A stretch of DNA of 27,426 nt, from positions 70,939-98,364 of the forward strand of contig NW_014577681.1 in the NCBI RefSeq assembly GCF_000485595.1, given 5' to 3'. Source of the stretch: Priapulus caudatus (taxonomy: Eukaryota; Priapulida; Priapulimorpha; Priapulimorphida; Priapulidae). Within the stretch, counting starts at the first letter, position 1. Each line of letters starts with the position of its first letter. This document shows, piece after piece, positions 20,000 to 27,426 of the stretch. The position numbers and the translations under genes are program-made. The notes beneath the pieces are model-generated. The model had not been told where the DNA came from. It worked only from the letters and a program-made list of their open reading frames with translations, and did not search any database.

Positions 20000-20690
20000 A
20001 TGTATTCTGTGTGTACACGCACGTGTGTGTACGTGCACACGCACGCACGCACGCACGCACCAGCACGTGCCTACGTGCCACGTGCATACGCACGCACGCG
20101 TTCGTGCACACGCACGCACACACGCACGTGTACGTGCACACGCACGCACGTGTACGTGCACACGCACGCACGCACGTGTACGTACGCAAGCACGCACGTG
20201 TACGTGCACACGCACGCACGTGTACGTGCACACGCACGCACGCCCGCACGTGTGCGTGCACACGCACGCAAGCACTTGCACGTGCGCACGCACGCACGCA
20301 CGCACGCACGTGTACGTGCACACGCAAGCACGCCCGCACGTGTACGTGCACACGCACGCACTCTTACGTACACACGCGCACACGCCCGCACGTCTACGTG
20401 CACACGCACGCACAGACGGGTACGTGCACACGCACGCAAGCACGTGTACGTGCACACGCACGCATGCACGCACGTGTACGTGCACACGCACGCACGTACG
20501 CACGTGTACGTGCACACGCACGCACGCACGTGTACATGCACACGCACGTGTACGTGCACACGCACGCACGCACGTACGCACGTGTATGTGCGTACGCACG
20601 CACGCACGTGTACGTGTACGTGCACACGCAAGCACGTGGACGTGCACACGCACGCACGCACGCACGAACGTGTACGTGCACACACGAAGA
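20000..20690. repeat. Alternating purine-pyrimidine array (Z-DNA prone)
   Basis: About 25 copies of a 22-30-base unit such as ACGTGTACGTGCACACGCAC followed by a variable number of GCAC. Purines and pyrimidines alternate almost without break; exceptions are occasional CAAG, GCCC and CTT interruptions. All frames stay open for long stretches on both strands, which is a composition effect. Confidence 0.93.
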
Positions 20691-20766
20691 CTGTAGCATT
20701 ACAACGACACAGATGCATGCGTATGTGTACTGTACGGTCGAAATACGAAACATGTTGTCACAAATG

Positions 20767-20966
20767 ACCTGACCCGGAAGAATTCGTGGCCATGTTCGCG
20801 CATGCGCAGACTGTAACTACGAACTGGCTTATAGAATACAGTCTCTGTATCGCGCTATCGTCCGCTTGTACAATAGTGCTGTAAACCTAGCTACTACAGC
20901 TGCGTGCCTCGCTCCCTCCGGCCGCGGCCGCGGCACCGCCACCGCCGCCGCCGCCGCCGCCGCCAC
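20767..20966 (-). promoter_or_regulatory. Candidate internal promoter / alternative first exon
   Basis: On the minus strand this block has a GGC run (plus-strand CCG, 20935-20964), a GC-rich segment with CCGCGGCCGCGGC, and a perfect NRF1-type palindrome CGCGCATGCGCA (plus 20797-20808). An ATG at 20793-20791 follows in strong Kozak context (AACATGG) and reads MATNSSGS before a possible donor (TCAG-GTCATT). Vertebrate CRTCs also begin MATS, but the matching downstream N-terminal exons were not found, so the assignment is weak. Confidence 0.3.
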
Positions 20967-20969
20967 AGT

Positions 20970-22545
20970 GCGGAATGCCATGACGAGAATAAAGCTCGAA
21001 CCGGTGAAGCTGTGAAATCGATATGACTTCATCGTAAAAACGCAAACAAACAGTCGTAACGTTGAGCAGGAGGGGGGCAGAGGTGATGGCGCCAACGACA
21101 GCCATGGAAGCCACGCCGTCTACACGACGATGTCCCAGACCCATCCTCTTCATGGATCAGAGGTGATCCCTCCAGAAGCTCGAGGAAAGTTACAAGGCAC
21201 TGCTCTGGCTATTGGTGAGGATGACAATCGACGTACCCCGCTGGCACAACCGACAGGCTGTTACAGCCAATCAATGCTACGACAGGACATTCTAAAACCA
21301 ATGCTTAACAACAATGTTCTTCTACGTCGACATTTGGGCATGCAAATGCGTGCACATACGTACAAACTGCACAACCTGACAGATCTAGCAACAATATCTA
21401 AGTGGCAGCTTACTCTGACGGCCTAAAGACAGGTTAATGCTAGGAACATCATAATCCTACTGGCAGTATAGCAACACGGGAAAGCTTAACAAGAGGGATA
21501 ACAACGCCAATATGAAACCCAGAAGAGCATAAACTTCAGTACCACCCTAATCCTTATAACAGTTAGTAGTGGCAGCCTTGTGTCGTGGACTGGAAGTCCT
21601 AGGGTGATACTCCATTAGGAGTGTTCCCAACTTTAATGTCATTAATGGGTAGGGTTAGGGTTAGGGTTAGGATTATCAATCATTAATCATTAATCATTAA
21701 TGATATCAAAGTTGGGAACACTCCTAATGGAGCGTTAGCCAAGTCCTACGCCAGAGACCATGACGCAGTTTATTGGTGGCGCAGTTTAACAACAGTGCCG
21801 CGTACGTGTACATTGACCACATTGCCCCCCCCCCCACACACACACAGTTACAGTACATCTCATTGTAGCAATGGGCACTGCTCACGAGGAAGGAAGCTGA
21901 AGTAACGCACACGTGCTGATGATAAAACTGTATCTGATAACCACAGCGATGATCAATAAGAGTATCACAGCTCAGTAATAACATGGGTTAATAATGACAA
22001 ATTTGTCATAATTAATATTAACCCCTGGTAATAACAATATCAAAACTTGAATTTGCAAGTGCACTAAAAATCATGTGTGCGACTGTGCCGTGTACCACAA
22101 GTATCAAATGCCAGAGAATGGCAAGGAATAAGTAGAGAACAGTGAGGGCTATTGAGGAGGAGGTAAGATAGAGGCATGGGGGTTTCACATGTGATCAATA
22201 AATGACACGAGGATTTCGGACATACTGTACTGATAAAGGGCGGCATGCTGGATGCACCATAGTATTCTTACTCTCCAGTCTCAGCAGCGGCTCTCGGCCC
22301 ACATACACTCCCATTAGAAAATAAACAATTTACACAAGCCCGTAATCTGACACTTGGGAAATTTCTTAAACCTTCAAACAGGATGAGGATTTCTAGCTCC
22401 CTGCATATATTGAACTCTTTCTTCTACATCCCCTGATCAATTATGCCTCCGCAGCAGCAGCCGCAGGAGCGAGACAGAGGCTGAGACAGAAAGAGAGAGA
22501 GAGTGTTAGCGTGAGAGAGAGCGAGAGAGAAAGAGAGAAAGAGTG
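20970..22545. repeat. Tandem duplication, copy A
   Basis: This unique-looking segment of about 1.6 kb runs from GCGGAATGCCATGACG to a GA-rich tail ending AGAAAGAGAGAAAGAG. It recurs in the same orientation at 22590-24530. No convincing coding sequence lies in it; the open frames differ between copies. Confidence 0.9.
21610..21732. mobile_element. Fold-back MITE with a TTAGGG core
   Basis: The left end CTCCATTAGGAGTGTTCCCA and right end TTGGGAACACTCCTAATGGAG are inverted copies that extend through AACTTTAATGTCATTAATG. The loop holds GGGTTAGGGTTAGGGTTAGG, three vertebrate-type telomere units. No clear target duplication. A noisy version lies in copy B at about 23350-23515. Confidence 0.75.
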
Positions 22546-22589
22546 ATATCAGGCCATTTCCACTAATGCGATACACGGCTCACGCCACA

Positions 22590-24530
22590 GTCGCGGAATG
22601 CCATGACGCGAATCAAAGCTCGAACACGGTGAACGCTGTGAAAATTCGTATGCAACTTCATCGTAAACTAACGTCTTTGCATCAAACAAACACGTTCTTA
22701 ACCGTATTGAGGCTAGAACGAGGGGGCAAACGGTGATGGCGCCCCCACGACAGCCATGGAAGCCACTGCTGTCTAACACGGACCCGATAAATCACCAGGA
22801 CCCTCTTGTTTTCTCTCTTCATGGATTCGAAGAGGTGATGCCCCTCCAAGCAAGTTCTTTCTTTGCACGAAAGTTACCAAGCGCACTCCGGCCTCTGGCT
22901 ATGGGTGCAGGATGACAATCGACGTACCCCTGGCACACACCGACTCAGACCTGTTTACACGCCAATCAATGCTAACGACAGGACATTCTAAAAACGCAAA
23001 TCGCTAACAACAATGTTCTTCTACGCCGTCGACATTTTGGCAATTCGCAAGATGCGTGCCACATAGCGTACACGCAACTGCACAAACCCTTGACAGATCT
23101 AGCAAAGTTTGAGCGTAAGTGCAGCTTACTCTGACGCCCCGTCTAAAGACAGGTTAATGCCTTAGGAACATCAATAATCTCTACTGGCAGTATAACCTAT
23201 TGCCACACACTACGTGATAAGCTTAACAACGTAGGGTTATACAAACAACGCCAATATGAAACCGCAGAAGAGCATAACCTTCAGTACCACGCCTAATTCT
23301 ATAACAGTCCAAGTAGTGGGCCTTGTGTCGTGGACTGCGAAGCTCCTAGGGTGATACTCCGGATTTAGGAGTGTTCCCAAGCTTACAAATGCTCATTAAC
23401 TGGTTAGGGTCTAGGAGATCCATATTCGGAGGTTAGGACATTATCAATCATTAATCGAGTAACTATGCATTAAGATAATCCACAGTTGGCAACACCGATC
23501 ACTAAAGGGCACGTTAGCCAAGCTCTCTCTGGACTCCTTAAGAATGATTCCGTTCATCTTAGAGCCCCAGTTCTATTGATCGGACTGAGCTTTTAACACA
23601 GTCGCCGCGTACGTGTACATTGAGAGCCACATCTGCTCAGGCGACCGCCAGGTCTCCCCCTTAACCTACCCAACAACATGCGCTCACCGTCGCACACTAC
23701 ACCTTAGAAGTACATCTACCTTGTAGCAATGCGGCCACTGCTCACCGCATGAAGGAACGCCTGAAAGTAATCCGGCAGAGCACGTCGCTCGATCGATCAA
23801 AACTGAATCTGATAAACCACAGAGCAGATTGGATCAAAACGTGAAGCAGTATTCAAGAGCTACAGTGCAACTAACCAGAGTAAATAACTGACAAATAGTC
23901 ATCAATGCGGAATAGAGACCTGCCCCGCCAGTCAGTAGCCGGGTGGGCACGTCTCTCTTTAAAAAACCATATCTAACCCTTATACTTAGCGACATTTTCT
24001 GAAAGGTGTCCAGAGCTGAAAAAACATCGTGTGTGGCGACCTATGTGGCGCCGTCTGCTTACCTCACAAGTTATCAATGCCAGAGAGATGGCCAAGGTAA
24101 TACAGGTAGAGAACAGTGAGGCTATTGAGGGACGCAGGACGGCTAAGATAGAAGGCAATGGGGGGTTTCACATGTGATCAATAAATGACACGAGGAATTC
24201 CGGACATCACGTACTGATAAATGGGCGGCATGCTGGCATGCACCATAGATCTTGACGTCCTTCCAGCGCCCAGTCAGCGCCGCTCTCGGCCCACCAATAA
24301 CACTCCCATTAGAAAATAACATTACACAAGCCCGTAATCTGACACTTGGGAAATTTTCCTTAAACCGCTATCAAACGGCATGAGGAATTTCTTAAGCTCT
24401 CCTCCCATCATTGAACTCTTCTCTTCCTACACTCCCTCTGATCAATTATGCCTCACAGCAGCAGCGACGCTCGCTAGCGAGCGAAGACTATGACAGCGTC
24501 TGAGACGAGAAAGAGAGAGAGAGTGTTACG
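22590..24530. repeat. Tandem duplication, copy B (indel-rich)
   Basis: Matches 20970-22545 in order and orientation but carries scattered one- to few-base insertions, deletions and substitutions throughout, and is about 20% longer. For example GTTTCACATGTGATCAATAA is identical in both while adjacent words gain extra bases. The distribution is even, without spared blocks, unlike evolutionary divergence. Confidence 0.9.
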
Positions 24531-25110
24531 CGTGCAGACCAGAGCGCAGTAAAGAATATTAAGGAAGAAGAGTTGTCGATATACATAATACCCTACTTAA
24601 TTTTATATATGTATTGCGAAACTACCTTTGATACTCTATATCCTGCCACGAGTCAGAACTATATAGACAGAGAGACTTCACTCGCAAAAATACATGCAAA
24701 GTCTAGAGCTAGGCCCGTCCGTTGAGACACGCTCATCATCTAAGCTTATGGCATGTGTCAGTGCATAGAGGGTATTGGGCAATGATATTAAGGATGTTGC
24801 TTCCACCGTTGGGATCTTCTTAAACAAAGCAATCACGGTAAATAGTGTCTCTAACTCCGCGCTTACTATACTCGTTGCTATTCACCAGCGAGCCACGCCG
24901 GAACTCTGGGAACACAATAACACTTGCATTGTAGATCGTTCCCAATTCGAGAAACAATAGAAAACATATCGATCAGATGGAATGTATCGGGATGCGCCCA
25001 CAGAGGAGCTTCGCTCCAGTTCATACAAACTATCCCAGGCCTCAGGCTAAACTTATTCACCGGGTACGCGTCCAAAATCAGAAAACTAAACCACAAAAAA
25101 ATCACGACTG
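24531..25110. other. Unassigned sequence
   Basis: Two overlapping open frames, 24775-24960 plus and 24878-25105 minus, match no family I recognise. No splice-flanked block with CRTC similarity was found. Confidence 0.4.
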
Positions 25111-25114
25111 CTTT

Positions 25115-25560
25115 CTCCTCCCCCCCCTCTCAGTCTTTCTCTTTCTCTCCTCTCTCTCTCTCTCTCTCTCTGTCTTCTCTTCTCTCCCTCGCGTACTTCT
25201 CACTCATCCCTTCTCTCTCACCTCTCTCTTTCTCTCTCGTCTTTCTCTTTCTCCTCTCTTTCATCGCCTGGCTGGTATCATCAGCGGTGGAAACGCCAGA
25301 GATCCGTTCGTTGGTCTGCGCTCCGACCAACACGATCGGCCGACTCACTTGCTCTTTCCTTTTCTCTTCCAACAAGCCAGCCCTCCTCTCTTCTCCTTGT
25401 CTTCGTCCTCTCCTCTCCTCTTCTCCTCTCTCTGCTTCCTGTTCGTCTTTTTCTTCTCTCCTCCTTCTCATCTCGCGAGTTCCTTTCTCATTTCTCCCAT
25501 TTCAGTCCTATGTCATCTTGTTAATCTTTTTACTACTCGTCTTTCTTCTGTTTACTGTTC
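25115..25560. repeat. Noisy CT-rich microsatellite with a unique island
   Basis: CTCT-rich sequence broken by irregular T, C and G insertions. A non-repetitive island sits at about 25265-25345. Long open frames on both strands (serine/leucine-rich or arginine/glutamate-rich) follow from composition. Confidence 0.75.
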
Positions 25561-25989
25561 TCTCTCCCGACTACGTCTACTCTTATTTCTCACTCTCGGC
25601 TCCTCCAAAACGCGCAACAGGATGCGGTCGTCGTTCACACTGCCATCTCACCTCCTTGATTAAAACACTGGTACCAGATAGTCATCATCAGATTGTTAGA
25701 CAGCATAGAATCGTCGCACAGTAAACGTCTCATAGCAACACGCACACGCGCTCCGACCCATGAGACCACCTTGCGGATGGCGGTTGCCCGCAGACGAGCC
25801 ATGCACCGCCACGGCCCACAAGACATCCGACACGCAGGCAGTGCGTGCAATCGCTCCACGCTCCACAAGTCCAGTGGCTTCCCGCTGCAAACTTGATGCC
25901 TGACAGATAGGTCAATGACCACAGTACAACTAGTGCAACGCCCGTGTAACGAACGCCTATAACACATCTAACCTACCTATCTAATCATA

Positions 25990-26340
25990 TACCTATACTG
26001 GTATACAGACAATATACCCCCTCCACCCCGCACTGCCATTTTACCCCCCGCCCCGGCGACCTACCAACTAACCCACCCAAGGACAATCCCCCTCGGCCCC
26101 CGGATCAAATTCAACACCCACGACATATTCGCTTCGGTAGCAATATTCATGAACCAGATCACAAGTGACCCGCATCCGGCCTCGCAGCCCCACACATTTA
26201 GCACTTCACGGGACAATTAATCCCCCCAGACATTTTTACCCCAACCCAAGACATTTACCCAGGACATTTACCCCGCCCGGCGAGCATCTGACCTGGCCCC
26301 CATACAAATTACCCAGAGCCCGGACATTTACCCCCCCGAC
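25990..26340. repeat. Degenerate minisatellite, CCCCCGGACATTTAC type
   Basis: Units such as GACATTTACCCCC and GGACATTTACCC recur with heavy noise. They are the reverse complement of the array at 27178-27415. Confidence 0.75.
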
Positions 26341-26344
26341 ATTG

Positions 26345-27135
26345 TAGAGGAGGAAGTCAGAGGAAAGCGGACGAGAAGGTATTGGAGGAGCGAGTCAGGA
26401 GGGGCGAGAAGAGGTTTAGACGAGCGTAGGAGGAGGTGCAGGCGGTAGTTGAAGGGAGGAGACAGAGAGGGAGAATCGTGCTTAGGAGCGAGGCGAGGAG
26501 ATGAAGCGAGTAGAACGCCTCATCTGCTTACTCCATCCCATCCATGCCACCCTACTCTCCCTCCTCCTCCTTTCCTCCCCGTTTCCTCGCGCACACTTCT
26601 CACCTCGCTCCTCCTCGCGCACCACTTCTCTCATCCTCCTCCTTCTCCATCTCCCTCTCTCTCCTCGGATCCTCCTCCACCACTTCCCCCCTCCTCGCTC
26701 TCCCCACTGTGCCCCTATGCCGGTACCCTCCCTCCCCTTCTCTAGCCTTGCTCCTCTCCAACCTCTCGCTCTCCCCCTCCTCCTTCCTCCCTCCTCCTCC
26801 TTCTCTCCTAACCCTCTCTACGCTTCTCCCCCTGCCTCCTCGGCACCTTCTCCCTCCCCCTGCTCCTCCCCCCACGTTCTGCTCCCTCCTCGCACCGTTC
26901 TCTCCTCCTCGTCTCCTGACCTCCACCTTCTCCCCCTCCTCCGTCCAACCGTTCTTCCCTGACCTCCCCTCCTCCTCGCACCACTTCTCCCCCTTCCCCT
27001 CCTCCACTTATCTCATCCTCTCCTCCTCCACCTCTCCCCCCCTTCCCCTCCTCAACCACCTTCTCCCCACGCTTCTTCCCCTCCTCCCTCCTCCACCACC
27101 CTTCTACTCCCCTCCTCCTCGCGACTCCTCCGCTG
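26345..27135. repeat. Inverted GAGGAG / CTCCTC minisatellite
   Basis: 26345-26515 is GAGGAG-rich and 26520-27135 is CTCCTC-rich, the second with a rough unit containing CTCCTCGCACCACTTCTC. The strand switch near 26515 is the centre of a palindrome that includes the flanking minisatellites. Serine/leucine/proline-rich and arginine/glutamate-rich open frames are artefacts of the repeat. Confidence 0.8.
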
Positions 27136-27177
27136 TATCAACTGTTCAACATGAATGAAATAAACACTAATGAAGAT

Positions 27178-27415
27178 TGTCCGGGGGTAAACTGTTCGGG
27201 GGGTAAATGTCCGGCCGGTGTAATTGTCCGGGTAAAATGTCCGGGGGTAATATCCGGCGGGGTTAACAGTTCCGGAGGCAAATTCCGCGGTAAATGTCCG
27301 GGGGCACATTGTCTGGGGGTGATTGTCTGCCGGTGTAATTTTCCGGGGGTGAATTGGCATGGGGGTAATTGTTCCGGGGGTAAATTGTCCCAGGCGGTGA
27401 TGTCCGGGGGGTATG
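27178..27415. repeat. Degenerate minisatellite, GTCCGGGGGTAAAT type
   Basis: About sixteen units of 13-17 bases with consensus GTCCGGGGGTAAATT. Nearly every unit differs by small indels. It faces the array at 25990-26340 in inverse orientation. Confidence 0.85.
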
Positions 27416-27426
27416 TACTCAGAACC

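Noticed and set aside
19862-20772. Open frames of 120-278 codons in nearly all frames, rich in Cys/Val/Arg or Thr/His/Ala.
   Set aside because: They follow the ACGTGTACGTGCACACGCAC repeat and appear in every frame. There is no domain or splice context.
25265-25345. A unique island in the CT-rich tract whose minus strand includes AQTNERISGVST, vaguely like the CRTC RRTNSDSALHQST site.
   Set aside because: Only Thr-Asn aligns without assuming sequencing errors, and splice sites are not convincing. I could not support it as the missing exon.
26449-27158. Serine/leucine/proline-rich frames up to 204 codons, and arginine/glutamate-rich frames on the other strand.
   Set aside because: They are read-outs of the CTCCTC/GAGGAG minisatellite in a region likely to be error-rich.
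1-27426. CRISPR arrays, tRNA or rRNA genes, bacterial operons.
   Set aside because: None seen. The tandem repeats have no uniform spacers, and the window is plainly animal nuclear sequence.

Overview
This window is eukaryotic, and probably comes from a marine bilaterian invertebrate; I cannot name the species. There are no operons or Shine-Dalgarno sites. Coding sequence occurs as short blocks bounded by good GT-AG splice sites, introns are long and full of repeats, microsatellites are abundant, several small inverted-repeat transposons are present, and an interstitial TTAGGG tract suggests the canonical animal telomere repeat.

One gene is recognisable: the 3' two thirds of a CREB-regulated transcription coactivator (CRTC/TORC) on the minus strand. 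I could place nine exons, reading from right to left: 16532-16483, 15753-15689, 12216-11944, 9942-9843, 7904-7335, 6877-6674, 6457-6386, 6092-6008 and 5667-5489 (stop at 5489-5491). All eight junctions keep one reading frame, giving 531 residues. The blocks match known CRTC landmarks in order: WEPRK, SKSCEVPGIN, SLPDLTN, RRQQSPQL, a Q-rich block, LARQTNDLGHQLEQFNM, IPDIII, and the acidic C-terminal activation domain. The N-terminal exons (CREB-binding coiled coil, GGSLPNVN and NSDSALH regions) were not found.

Layout. 1-5058 has no recognisable gene; it holds a 37-bp minisatellite, a fold-back transposon with an exact 9-bp target duplication, a CT-rich tract and decayed short repeats. 5059-5477 is a GC-rich 33-bp minisatellite ending 11 bases from the CRTC stop codon, so it should lie in the 3' UTR. 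5489-16532 is the CRTC exon series, with several MITEs and two opposed GA/CT microsatellites in introns. 16594-18430 has a hAT-like MITE and a decayed PIF/Harbinger element inserted in a tandem repeat. 20000-20690 is an almost unbroken alternating purine-pyrimidine array. 20767-20966 is a CpG-rich block with an NRF1-type palindrome and a CCG run, possibly an internal promoter.

The right end, from about 22.55 kb, looks technically suspect. 22590-24530 repeats 20970-22545 with dense random small indels, and 25990-27420 is a noisy palindrome of two minisatellites. Both fit an uncorrected long read used to fill an assembly gap. Missing CRTC exons may be hidden or lost there.
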